From IMG/VR virus record IMGVR_UViG_3300028581_000184, positions 1-28,685 of that record: DNA of 28,685 bases; one strand, written 5' to 3'. The notes under the pieces were generated by a model. The model saw nothing but the letters and a program-made list of their open reading frames with translations, had not been told where the DNA came from and ran no database searches. Within the stretch, counting starts at the first letter, position 1; each line of letters opens with the position of its first letter. The translations under genes and the position numbers were made by a program. The DNA comes from a virus. Of the stretch, positions 19,409 to 27,006 are shown piece after piece.

Positions 19409-20055
19409 GTAATTTACCAGCAATTAAAGAAATATATGGCGATATAGCCATAGCGCAAAAAAGCGATGAGTTAGTCGTTTTAATGAATCAGCCACCCAAA
19501 AATGATTGGGTAAAAGAACATCCTTTTATTCGTGGATATAAGTATATTCCGATTGAACGAGTTGAGTTTTTGCTCAAAACAATTTTCAAACGTTACAGAA
19601 TAGAAATTACAGGGCAAGGGACTGCTTTTAATGGCGTATGGGTAACAGTTCGAGTTCATTATATTCATCCTATTACAGGAGATTGGGACTATCACGATGG
19701 CATCGGGGCAGCACAATTACAAACAGCTAAGGGGACAAGCCCTGCTGATTTAGGAAATATCAATAATGGTGCTTTATCGATGGCTTTTCCGATTGCAAAA
19801 ACGGTAGCAGTAAAAGATGCCTGCGACCATTTCGGGAAGTTATTTGGTTCTGACTTAAATCGTAAAGATATAATTAGTTACGAAATTGATGTAACTTTGA
19901 AGCCACTCGATAAAAATCACCCGAATTGGAAAAAAGTAGTTGAGGTTTTGAAATCACAAACTTACACTGTTGCTGATATTTCAGAAAAATACACTGTTTC
20001 AGAAGAAATATTAATAAAATTAAACGGCTATTACGATGGAACAATTCAAGATTAG
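19405..20055 (+). CDS. Rad52-like single-strand annealing protein
   Basis: 216 residues. WVKEHPFIRGYKYIPIERVE near the N-terminus, the VWVTVRVHYIHPITGDWDYHDGIG strand region and GALSMAFPIAKTVAVKDACDHFGKLFGSDL are the expected order for the Rad52/Sak-type phage annealing fold, in which the last segment matches the 'A...A.KDA...G..LG' helix. The C-terminal ~35 residues (SQTYTVADISEKYTVSEEIL) form a second small helical unit. It is paired with the following nuclease, the lambda Red/RecET arrangement. It should anneal single strands during replication or recombination. Family call by pattern. Confidence 0.65.
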   Translation: MSNLPAIKEIYGDIAIAQKSDELVVLMNQPPKNDWVKEHPFIRGYKYIPIERVEFLLKTIFKRYRIEITGQGTAFNGVWVTVRVHYIHPITGDWDYHDGIGAAQLQTAKGTSPADLGNINNGALSMAFPIAKTVAVKDACDHFGKLFGSDLNRKDIISYEIDVTLKPLDKNHPNWKKVVEVLKSQTYTVADISEKYTVSEEILIKLNGYYDGTIQD

Positions 20056-20638
20056 GGCTTCGGCTGCTGGTATATTAATGACCAACCCACGAGCAAAAAA
20101 TGAGTTATTGGCAAAGACAGTAAAAACCTTTTTGCACGATTGGATTAAAGAAGGAATTTACGGACAGCGTAAAGAAATTAACTCAAAGTACATTTCAAAA
20201 GGATTAGAGTACGAAGATATGGCTATTGACAAGGCGATTGAATGGTTAGATTTACCGTTTGCATTGAAAAACAAACAACGTTTTTCGGATGATTATTTCA
20301 CTGGAGAACCTGATTTAATTCTATCTGATACGGTAATTGACATTAAAAATTCATGGGATTGTTGGACATTTCCACTTTTTGAAAATGAAATACCGACAGA
20401 CGATTATTTTTTTCAAGTGCAGGTCTATATGCACCTTACAGTAAAAAAGAAAGCAAGTGTTGTTTATGTACTTTTGAACACACCAGAAACGTTTAACACG
20501 CCTGAAATTAATTACAGTAATGTTGATACAAAATACAGAATTAAACGTTTTGATTTTGATTATCAACCTGAAATTATCGAAGAATTAAAAAAACGTGTTG
20601 AAACAGCACGAGATTATATTAACTCACTAAATTATTAA
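20036..20638 (+). CDS. PD-(D/E)XK exonuclease, lambda-Exo/RecE/YqaJ-like
   Basis: 200 residues. Motifs in order: SKGLEYEDMAID (about 54-65), GEPDLIL with Asp93, IDIKNS with Asp102 and Lys104, and FQVQVYMHL with Gln127, the classical PD-(D/E)XK set used by viral-type alkaline exonucleases. It should resect double-stranded ends to give the single strands handled by the adjacent Rad52-like protein. It overlaps that gene by 20 nt. Length is a little short for full lambda Exo, as usual for small phage versions. Confidence 0.75.
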   Translation: MEQFKIRASAAGILMTNPRAKNELLAKTVKTFLHDWIKEGIYGQRKEINSKYISKGLEYEDMAIDKAIEWLDLPFALKNKQRFSDDYFTGEPDLILSDTVIDIKNSWDCWTFPLFENEIPTDDYFFQVQVYMHLTVKKKASVVYVLLNTPETFNTPEINYSNVDTKYRIKRFDFDYQPEIIEELKKRVETARDYINSLNY

Positions 20639-20641
20639 AAA

Positions 20642-21001
20642 ATGAATTACAGTCAAAAAATCGACATTAAAAAATTGAATCGGGCTTTTGTCATGCCGAT
20701 TGTAGGAAAATCCTCAACAGTTGAATGTGTTTGCATTCCAACGTCCGAATTTTACAAAGGGAAAAACGGGGAGTTGTATTGTAATATGGAAATTATTGAG
20801 CGCAAAAACGGTGCTGGTCAGTTTGGAGATACTCACTTTGTAAAACAGCAACTCGAAAAAGCTAGTTATCAAGCATTAACAGAGGAGCAAAGAAAAAATA
20901 TACCTATTTTAGGTAATTTCCAACCATCTAAGTTTGGTAACGTTGAAACGGTAGTTGCAGAGGAAGTAAAGCCAACATCGCAAACAGAAGTACCTTTTTG
21001 A
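20642..21001 (+). CDS. SSB-like single-strand DNA-binding protein
   Basis: 119 residues. The N-terminal ~90 residues look like a beta-rich OB-type domain (VMPIVGKSSTVECVCIPTSEF, then NGELYCNMEIIERKNGAG). They are followed by a linker and the acidic tip TSQTEVPF. An SSB-type C-terminal tip ending in PF binds partner proteins in bacteria. Position directly behind the annealing protein and exonuclease supports the call. A hairpin follows the stop. No search could be made to confirm the domain. Confidence 0.6.
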   Translation: MNYSQKIDIKKLNRAFVMPIVGKSSTVECVCIPTSEFYKGKNGELYCNMEIIERKNGAGQFGDTHFVKQQLEKASYQALTEEQRKNIPILGNFQPSKFGNVETVVAEEVKPTSQTEVPF

Positions 21002-21016
21002 TAAACATTTATTAAC

Positions 21017-21039
21017 AGCACCCCTTTAATCGGGGTGCT
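21017..21039 (+). terminator. GC-rich hairpin after the SSB-like gene
   Basis: AGCACCCC (21017-21024) pairs with GGGGTGCT (21032-21039) around a 7-nt loop. Read rightward it is followed by TAAAAAAAG and not a T-run, so it may be a processing or stabilising hairpin rather than a terminator. Read leftward it would be preceded by the T-run. Confidence 0.5.
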
Positions 21040-21051
21040 TAAAAAAAGAAT

Positions 21052-21288
21052 ATGAAAACGTACAATAGAAAAGCTTTTCTCGTGCCGGACAGTCCACGTA
21101 CAATGGCTGCTATTCATTGCAAAGTGCAAGACGATGGAATTATGAAAGTTACCATTCACGACTGCAAAGGAGCTATTCAATTGCACAATGATTTGAACTC
21201 AGACGAGGAAAGATTGGAGGCGATTTACAAGCTAACGGCTTTAGAATCGGAAATTAGAAGTTTAATTAATCATTTGATAAATTTATGA
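21052..21288 (+). CDS. Small hypothetical protein
   Basis: 78 residues, MKTYNRKAFLVPDSPRTMAA, then IHDCKGAIQLHNDLNSDEER and a helical C-terminus LTALESEIRSLINHLINL. Probably a beta-strand domain followed by a coiled-coil-like helix. It lies between the SSB-like gene and the DUF4406-like gene and overlaps the latter by 4 nt. No family is recognised. Confidence 0.5.
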   Translation: MKTYNRKAFLVPDSPRTMAAIHCKVQDDGIMKVTIHDCKGAIQLHNDLNSDEERLEAIYKLTALESEIRSLINHLINL

Positions 21289-21668
21289 GAATATACATAT
21301 CAGGAAGAATAAGCGGACTTACCGAAGCGGAATATACAAGCAATTTTGCTGCTGCAGAGCGTTCAATGGTTTACAATTATCAAGCGAATTACTCGAATGC
21401 TATTTTTATCAACCCGCTTTATATAAATCCGCTATTCGGTAGAAAGAAACGAACAAAAGAAATAATAACAAAAAATGGTGTTGAATATAAAACACACTGG
21501 ACAGAACTTCACAAAGAGTGGTGGTTATGGTACATGATAGCCGATATTCAGGTGCTTCGAACCTGCACTCACATAGCAATGCAAAAGAACTGGATTGATT
21601 CACGTGGTGCATGTTTAGAATATGGTTTTGCAAAATGGATTTTTAAACAACAAATTATTTGGTTATGA
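21285..21668 (+). CDS. DUF4406-like nucleoside deoxyribosyltransferase-fold protein
   Basis: 127 residues. MRIYISGRISGLTEAEYTSN, a FINPLYINP strand segment and the closing motif NWIDSRGACLEYGFAK match the DUF4406 pattern 'iYISG.ItG......F..AE......NP...........W..S.GA..E...A'. The family has the fold of nucleoside 2-deoxyribosyltransferases and is common in phages, perhaps acting on nucleotides. The exact substrate is not known. It overlaps both neighbours by 4 nt. Confidence 0.7.
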   Translation: MRIYISGRISGLTEAEYTSNFAAAERSMVYNYQANYSNAIFINPLYINPLFGRKKRTKEIITKNGVEYKTHWTELHKEWWLWYMIADIQVLRTCTHIAMQKNWIDSRGACLEYGFAKWIFKQQIIWL

Positions 21669-21796
21669 AAAACTACGAACAATTATTTAAGCTACTTCGG
21701 GAGCTTGCAGAAATACCGAAAATGTCGATTTTTAGACAGGTAAAAGTGGAAGAGATTTTAGAAACATTTAAACAGATTGAAAATGAAAACGATTGA
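21665..21796 (+). CDS. 43-aa hypothetical protein
   Basis: ATG-started frame MKNYEQLFKLLRELAEIPKM then SIFRQVKVEEILETFKQIEN. Helical, charged, no motif. Its ATG overlaps the stop of the DUF4406-like gene (ATGA), and it is the last gene before the small-RNA promoter, so it is likely real and ends the recombination operon. Confidence 0.55.
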   Translation: MKNYEQLFKLLRELAEIPKMSIFRQVKVEEILETFKQIENEND

Positions 21797-21824
21797 ATTT
21801 GAAGAAAATTAATTAAGAAATGTA

Positions 21825-21854
21825 TTGCAGTTTAGGAAAATAGTAGTATATTTG
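21825..21854 (+). promoter_or_regulatory. Rightward promoter of the pseudoknotted RNA
   Basis: TTG at 21825-21827, 19-bp spacer, TATATTTG at 21847-21854: a full-consensus Bacteroidota promoter. Transcription is expected to begin near 21861, at the structured RNA. Confidence 0.8.
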
Positions 21855-21860
21855 CAGTCA

Positions 21861-21966
21861 AGTTCAACGGGCAGGGCGAACAACATAAGAAATTAGAACG
21901 TAAGTTCAAAACTAACCCGTTAAAGAAGCATCCTGCCCGATGCCGATTTAATGGGTTTTTTATTTT
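21861..21966 (+). ncRNA. Structured small RNA with kissing-loop potential, ending in a terminator
   Basis: Three hairpins. First, GTTC (21862-21865)/GAAC (21878-21881) with GGGCAG in the loop. Second, GAAC-GTAA-GTTC (21896-21907). Third, a terminator with outer stem AACCCGTTAAA (21914-21924)/TTTAATGGGTT (21947-21957), inner stem GCATC/GATGC, and apical loop CTGCCC, followed by TTTTATTTT. Loop GGGCAG is complementary to loop CTGCCC, up to 8 pairs if stems open. It may be a stand-alone small RNA or an attenuator for the replication genes. Confidence 0.7.
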
Positions 21967-21968
21967 AA

Positions 21969-22267
21969 AAGTGTTACCTGTGTTTATAAAAAAGTGTAAC
22001 CCCCCACGTTTTTATAAATGTTTAATAATCAAATAGTTAATGTTTTTAATATTAATCATAAACAGCTGATATTCAATTAATTAAATAAAAACTGTTACCG
22101 TGGGGGTTACACTTTTATTTTAAAAAATTATTTTTTTCTATTTCTATTTTTTTTATTTTTATATAGGGTTACACTTTGTAACCCGTTACAAAACAGTATA
22201 AATATATGACAATCAGTATTTTAAACAATAATAATAGGTTACACTTATTAAAATAAAGGTTACACTT
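21969..22267. repeat. GGTTACACTT iteron cluster, candidate replication origin
   Basis: Exact GGTTACACTT copies lie at 22105, 22167, 22237 and 22258, with a reverse copy at 21992. Variants lie at 21969 and 22090 (reverse), and the 22167 copy forms a palindrome GGGTTAC-N5-GTAACCC. The last two are 21 bp apart, and the last ends 2 nt before the primase-helicase ATG. Two copies carry an adjoining CGTGGGGG in opposite orientation. The intervening sequence is very AT-rich. Iterons plus AT-rich DNA next to a replication gene suggest an origin, or autoregulation of that gene. No gene lies here. Confidence 0.65.
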
Positions 22268-22269
22268 TT

Positions 22270-24582
22270 ATGAATAAACCAAGTATTTCACGTTGCAATA
22301 AGCTATTAGATGATGGATATTCATTGCTAACAGTGGGAGAAGGCAAAAAGCCTAATTTTAGTTGGAAAAAAAGCCAGACTAAAGCACTTTCAAAGGATGA
22401 TTTTATAAAAATATATGATTACTATGGAGGGCAATTTTATATTGAAAAGTCTACAAATGAGAAAATAGAAATTAAACCTACATTAGGAATAGGTATAATT
22501 ACAGGGTATAATCATCTTGAGGTAATTGATATTGATTTGAAGGTGTTACCAACGCTTAAAGACCAGCAAGATTTTTGGAACGAATACACAATGTATCTTC
22601 GGGAGTCAATCGATGATTTTGACAATAAGTTTGTTATTTATAAAACCGTAAACAATGGGTATCACATTATTTATAAATGTGAAAAACTTGATGGTAATAT
22701 AAAAATTGCAAAATTACAAGGATATAAAGAGGCTATAATCGAGAGCAGGGGTATAGGAGGTTATGTTTGGATTTACGACAATCAGGTAAGTAAATTTGGT
22801 TATGATAATGTTCAATTTATTTCAGAGAAAGACAGGGAGTTACTTTGGGAAATATCACGTTCATTTAATTATATTGAACAACAACCGGAGCAGCCAAAAG
22901 AAATAATTAAACAATATAAGGTAAACGAAGATGCAGTAACCCCGTGGGAAGACTTCAACAATAATAATCGCATCTGGGATTTAATAAGTAATGAATTTTC
23001 TATTGTAAAAAAATTATCAGACAAAACGGTACTTAGAAGACATGGAGCTACAAGCGCATCCAGTGGGAATATATTCAACAAAGATAATAAGCTGTATTTA
23101 TTTTCAACAGGCACAATTTATCCACACGAAAAGCCACTATCACCGTTTGATATTTACGCTATAAAAAACTACAATGGCAACTTTTCTGAAGCCGCTAAAG
23201 ATTTGTATAAAAAAAATTATGGAACTCGAATAGTAAAAGAGCAGCCGAAGGTTAATCACATAGCTGAAAAAAAAATTGAAAAATTACCATCTAAAATTGA
23301 ATTTCCACTCGAAATAATGCCAAATGATATTCAGTACTATTTTAAGTTATGCAATAGCACTTTGAATAGCAATATAGATTATATGGGTTGTTCGTTTCTT
23401 TGGTTGACTTCGCTTATTATCGGCAATTCAATAAAAATAAAAGTAAAAGGTGGATGGACTGAATCAGCTATAATTTGGATTTCATTAGTTGGTGAAGCAG
23501 GTATTGGTAAAACTCCATCGATAAATCGTGTAATTTATCCTTTGAAAAAGGTTAATAACCTTGAGATTAAAAAATACATCAAACAACGTGAGGCATACGA
23601 AAAATATAACGAACTTTCTAAAAAAGAAAAGGAAGTAAATGAGGAAGTGAAAAAACCAACAAAATCACAAATTATTGTATCTGATTTTACTATTGAAGCA
23701 ATAACAGATCTACATGAAGAAAGTAAAAACGGTATTGGTGTTTTTTGCGATGAGCTTGCTGGTTGGTATAAAGATATGAATAAATATCGTGCTGGTTCGG
23801 ATTTAGAGTTTTGGCTAAGTTCTTGGTCGAATGAAGGAATTGCAGTAAATAGAAAAACGGCTAAAAGTTCATTTGTTGAAAGTCCTATTTTGCCAGTGTT
23901 GGGAGGTATTCAACCAAAAATACTTGTAGAATTTTTTACCGAGCAAAACAAAGATAATGGATTTATTGACCGTATGCTGACAACTTATCCGGATTTAAAG
24001 GTTGATGAATATAATGAGAATGAATTGCCTGATGATATAATTCAATGGTACAATGATTTTATTGTTGATTTTTTCGATTTCATTAAAAACAAATTTATCA
24101 AAAAGGATGCAGAAGGTGAGATTATTCCTATAATATCTTCAATGAGTGAAGTGGCTAAATCAAACTGGATTAGAATTTTCAACGAAATAACTTCGCACCA
24201 AAATTCAGACGATGAAAATGAATATATGAAAAGCATGTACCCGAAACAAAAGTCCTATATTCCGAGATTTGCACTACTGCTTAATACTCTTTATTGGTTT
24301 ACAGACCCAGATAATTATCAAGTGAATACAATATCAGAAAAAGCAATGTTAGGTGCTGAAAAACTATCAAAATACTTTGTATTAATGGCTAAAAAGCATA
24401 AATTAAATACTATTGAATACACGGAAGCTAAACAGATTTCAACACAAAATCAAAGTAAAAGTACATTTGAAAAAGTTTCTGAAATGTTAAAAGCAAATCC
24501 GAATGTAAAAGTTACTCACATGGCTAATATTTTAGGTGTTTCAAGAAAAACAATATATCAACATTTAGAAAAAATGAAATGA
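22270..24582 (+). CDS. Primase-polymerase fused to DUF3987 helicase-like domain
   Basis: 770 residues. The N-terminal ~200 residues are an AEP-type prim-pol: VIDIDL at 85-90 (acidic catalytic pair) and TVNNGYHIIYKC (conserved His) near 129-140. The central region from about 330 is a DUF3987-type P-loop domain with Walker A GEAGIGKT (408-415) and an acidic CDELAGWYKD (about 493-502). The C-terminus has a small HTH, KVTHMANILGVSRKTIYQHL. It should prime and unwind DNA at the adjacent iteron cluster. It overlaps the downstream helicase gene by 4 nt. Confidence 0.8.
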   Translation: MNKPSISRCNKLLDDGYSLLTVGEGKKPNFSWKKSQTKALSKDDFIKIYDYYGGQFYIEKSTNEKIEIKPTLGIGIITGYNHLEVIDIDLKVLPTLKDQQDFWNEYTMYLRESIDDFDNKFVIYKTVNNGYHIIYKCEKLDGNIKIAKLQGYKEAIIESRGIGGYVWIYDNQVSKFGYDNVQFISEKDRELLWEISRSFNYIEQQPEQPKEIIKQYKVNEDAVTPWEDFNNNNRIWDLISNEFSIVKKLSDKTVLRRHGATSASSGNIFNKDNKLYLFSTGTIYPHEKPLSPFDIYAIKNYNGNFSEAAKDLYKKNYGTRIVKEQPKVNHIAEKKIEKLPSKIEFPLEIMPNDIQYYFKLCNSTLNSNIDYMGCSFLWLTSLIIGNSIKIKVKGGWTESAIIWISLVGEAGIGKTPSINRVIYPLKKVNNLEIKKYIKQREAYEKYNELSKKEKEVNEEVKKPTKSQIIVSDFTIEAITDLHEESKNGIGVFCDELAGWYKDMNKYRAGSDLEFWLSSWSNEGIAVNRKTAKSSFVESPILPVLGGIQPKILVEFFTEQNKDNGFIDRMLTTYPDLKVDEYNENELPDDIIQWYNDFIVDFFDFIKNKFIKKDAEGEIIPIISSMSEVAKSNWIRIFNEITSHQNSDDENEYMKSMYPKQKSYIPRFALLLNTLYWFTDPDNYQVNTISEKAMLGAEKLSKYFVLMAKKHKLNTIEYTEAKQISTQNQSKSTFEKVSEMLKANPNVKVTHMANILGVSRKTIYQHLEKMK

Positions 24583-25835
24583 TTACACTTCGAGATTATC
24601 AATCAATAATTGCAGCTAAAGCGGTGCAATTATTACAGAATAGAAAAATAGCTTATTTAGCGATGGAGGTTCGCACAGGAAAAACACTTACAGCCTTATC
24701 AGCTGCAAATGATTACGGAGCTAAAAAGGTGTTATTCCTAACTAAAAAGAAAGCTGTTGAAAGCAGTACTATTCAAAACGATTACAACGCTTTGCAGCCA
24801 TCGTTTCAAATAGTAATAGCAAATAACGAATCACTGCACAAAGTTACTGACAATGATTTTGATTTGCTAATCTCGGACGAGCATCACAGGAACGGAAGCT
24901 ATCCGAAGCCAAATAAAACTACAAAGGAAATAAAGGAACGCTTCGGATTATTGCCAATGATATTCCTATCCGGTACGCCAGCAATCGAAAGCGGGAGCCA
25001 GTGGTATCATTCATTTTGGGTTAGCAACTATTCACCATTTACGGAAAAGAACTTTTATCGTTGGGCTGAAAAATATACAACGCCAGCCATTAAGCATTTT
25101 GGAAATATACAGGTAAAAGATTACAGCAAATCAATTGACGAATTAATTAACCCTATCATTGATTCGTATTTGCTTAAATATACGCAAAAAGAGGCTGGTT
25201 TTACGGCTGAAATATCCGAACATGTGATTTACTATGATATGCCTGATAAGTTGCGCAAAATGACTGAAACACTACTTAAAGACGAATTGATACGAGGCAA
25301 TAAAGAAAACATTGTTGCGAACAATGCCGCTGCAATGTTGAATAAAATTCACCAAATCGAAAACGGAACTGTTATAACCGAGCAGCTTAATTCCTATGTA
25401 ATTGATACATATAAAGCTGAATTTATAAAGCAGTATTTCAGAGATAAAAAAATAGCTATTTTTTACTATTTTCAAAAAGAATTGGAGCTATTAAAAAATG
25501 TTTTTGGCGAAACTATTACAACCGATATACATGAGTTTAATTCGAGTTCAAAATCGTTCTGCATTCAACAAATTAGCGGTAGCGAAGCAATAAGCCTAAA
25601 GGAAGCCGAAGCACTTGTTTATTATAATTTTTCTTACAGCGGAAAAACATATACACAGGGTCGGGATAGAATGACTACTAAGGATAGGACAGAAAATAAC
25701 GTCTATTTTATCATGGCTAAAAAGAGCTTGAATGAACGGATATACAAAGCGGTAAAATCAAAAAAGCGATATAACGAAAAACTATTTATGAAACAATACT
25801 CATGGCAGCCGAAGCAAAATTACAAACAAGAATAA
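24579..25835 (+). CDS. Superfamily 2 helicase
   Basis: 418 residues. Motifs in order: LRDYQ at the N-terminus (Q-motif-like), EVRTGKTLTA with Walker A GKT (31-36), SDEHH (99-103, a DEAH variant), SGTPA (131-135), and QGRDRM (360-365, motif VI arginine). This is the layout of SNF2-type phage DNA helicases, though shorter than most. It starts inside the stop of the primase-helicase gene and overlaps the VRR-NUC gene by 34 nt, so the three act together in replication or repair. Confidence 0.8.
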   Translation: MITLRDYQSIIAAKAVQLLQNRKIAYLAMEVRTGKTLTALSAANDYGAKKVLFLTKKKAVESSTIQNDYNALQPSFQIVIANNESLHKVTDNDFDLLISDEHHRNGSYPKPNKTTKEIKERFGLLPMIFLSGTPAIESGSQWYHSFWVSNYSPFTEKNFYRWAEKYTTPAIKHFGNIQVKDYSKSIDELINPIIDSYLLKYTQKEAGFTAEISEHVIYYDMPDKLRKMTETLLKDELIRGNKENIVANNAAAMLNKIHQIENGTVITEQLNSYVIDTYKAEFIKQYFRDKKIAIFYYFQKELELLKNVFGETITTDIHEFNSSSKSFCIQQISGSEAISLKEAEALVYYNFSYSGKTYTQGRDRMTTKDRTENNVYFIMAKKSLNERIYKAVKSKKRYNEKLFMKQYSWQPKQNYKQE

Positions 25836-26065
25836 TAAATGCACTTGAATCTGATGGGTGGTTGGTAGTTAAAACTATTCAACTATCAAAAAATGGATTC
25901 CCTGATGTGTTTGCATTCAAAAACGGACGTTCAATTTTTATAGAAGTAAAAGCAAAAAACGGTATCCGTTCCGAGCTTCAAAAGTACAGAATTGAACAAC
26001 TAACAGCGCAAGGATTTATAGCTTTTTTTTGCGACGATTTTAATTACTTCAAACAACAACTTTAA
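25802..26065 (+). CDS. VRR-NUC nuclease
   Basis: 87 residues. Residues 1-15 (MAAEAKLQTRIINAL) are the usual helical entry, followed by FPDVFAF (Asp39, the PD element) and IFIEVKAKNG (Glu51-x-Lys53), then a QKYRIEQLTAQG helix. This is the compact stand-alone VRR-NUC type of phages, a PD-(D/E)XK enzyme likely acting on branched or flapped DNA. In many phages it lies next to SNF2-type helicases, as here. Its 34-nt overlap with the helicase gene indicates coupled translation. Confidence 0.8.
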   Translation: MAAEAKLQTRIINALESDGWLVVKTIQLSKNGFPDVFAFKNGRSIFIEVKAKNGIRSELQKYRIEQLTAQGFIAFFCDDFNYFKQQL

Positions 26066-26080
26066 ATTAGGAATATATCT

Positions 26081-26323
26081 ATGAAACCACAAATCATCTC
26101 ATTTAAAAGCATTTCAAGTCAAGGTCTGAAAGCCAAAACATACGTAGGCGTTTTCGGAGGAGCTGTTAGGATTATACAACGTGGATTTATTAAAGGAAAT
26201 CCACATTCATCTTGTGAGGTGCTTAGAAAGGTTGGGGAATACTATTTTATTCAAACTGAAATAGCATTTAAACCCGAAAGTTGGCTGTTTATTAATCAAA
26301 TAGTTGATTTTATTCTTAAATAA
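26081..26323 (+). CDS. Small hypothetical protein after the nuclease
   Basis: 80 residues, MKPQIISFKSISSQGLKAKT and VGVFGGAVRIIQRGFIKGNP, beta-rich and basic, ending INQIVDFILK. It may bind nucleic acid, being basic and next to the replication genes, but no family is seen. It is the last gene before the large noncoding region. Confidence 0.5.
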   Translation: MKPQIISFKSISSQGLKAKTYVGVFGGAVRIIQRGFIKGNPHSSCEVLRKVGEYYFIQTEIAFKPESWLFINQIVDFILK

Positions 26324-26335
26324 TGTTAATAGTAG

Positions 26336-26366
26336 TACCAACTTTGGTATTAATGTAGTATATTTG
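26336..26366 (+). promoter_or_regulatory. Promoter and palindrome before the large noncoding region
   Basis: TATATTTG at 26359-26366 fits the -7 box, in the context TAGTATATTTGCA that is also present at the small-RNA promoter near 21.85 kb. A perfect palindrome TACCAA-CT-TTGGTA (26336-26349) overlaps the expected -33 region. No TTG at 19-20 bp is seen, so the promoter may need an activator or be controlled by a protein on the palindrome. Confidence 0.6.
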
Positions 26367-26990
26367 CATCGTGTTACAAAACACTGCGGGTAGGTAAGCC
26401 GAACAAAAGCCAAACGAGACGAACAAAGTCAGACCATGCAGCCGTTGTTAGACTGCATGGTAGCGAATAACAGGTGTTGCGCACTCCACCTAAAAACAGT
26501 GCGGTTAGTCTCTAACTTAGGGAACGGTTCATCGTATCAGATTATAAACGGTTGGCAGCTCGGAAAGACGAGCAATAACGGGGCGTAAACTGATAGGCAG
26601 TTAAGCGGTAGAGGCTGAAAAGTACCAAGACCAAGTACATAGTGGTTCGAATCCACTCCCCCGACAATGGCAATAGTGTCATTCATTCAAAAATAAAAAA
26701 TAAATTAATCAAGTGCCGCACTTAAAGGAGTGTGTGAGGTGAAAGCCCCTCTGGAACTTCTGCCATTGGTCGGTAAACCGCACTCGAAGCCTGAATGAAC
26801 CTACAAAGATTGATAAGTTGCTTATTGCTGAATGCTATTTAATTAATATGTGCCGTATCAGGCGGTAAATTCTGATTACAGACTACGTGTAGGAGTTAAA
26901 ATTACCAACGGTAGAAAAAAAAATCGAATATCTGACGAAGCACAGTAATCAGATTGAAGCGTGGGAACTACGATAGTGCCATTAGTTGAA
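26367..26990 (+). ncRNA. Large structured RNA candidate with tRNA-like T-arm
   Basis: About 620 nt without a supported gene. Helices include GTGTT/AACAC at 26371, an 8-bp CCATGCAG/CTGCATGG (26434/26453), an H-type pseudoknot AGGTG/CACCT with CGCACT/AGTGCG (26472-26503), GTTAG/CTAAC at 26504, GCTCG/CGAGC at 26558, TATCAG/CTGATA, and T-arm AGTGG-TTCGAAT-CCACT (26641-26657). That arm is followed by CCCCCGA pairing with CGGGG at 26579. Long-range pairs are CAATGGCA/TGCCATTG (26665/26761) and CTGATTAC/GTAATCAG (26872/26945). Size, a promoter and phage context suit large ornate RNAs such as GOLLD or ROOL; the class is not identified. Confidence 0.6.
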
Positions 26991-27006
26991 TTTTAAAACA
27001 AACTAT

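Noticed and set aside
26579-26664. Annotating a functional tRNA
   Set aside because: The T-arm is perfect but the acceptor pairs poorly and no anticodon loop with U33 can be drawn.
26845-26900. Group II intron domain V-like GCCGTAT segment and GTGTGAG start
   Set aside because: Only a short match; no domain V hairpin, bulged-A domain VI or reverse transcriptase gene.
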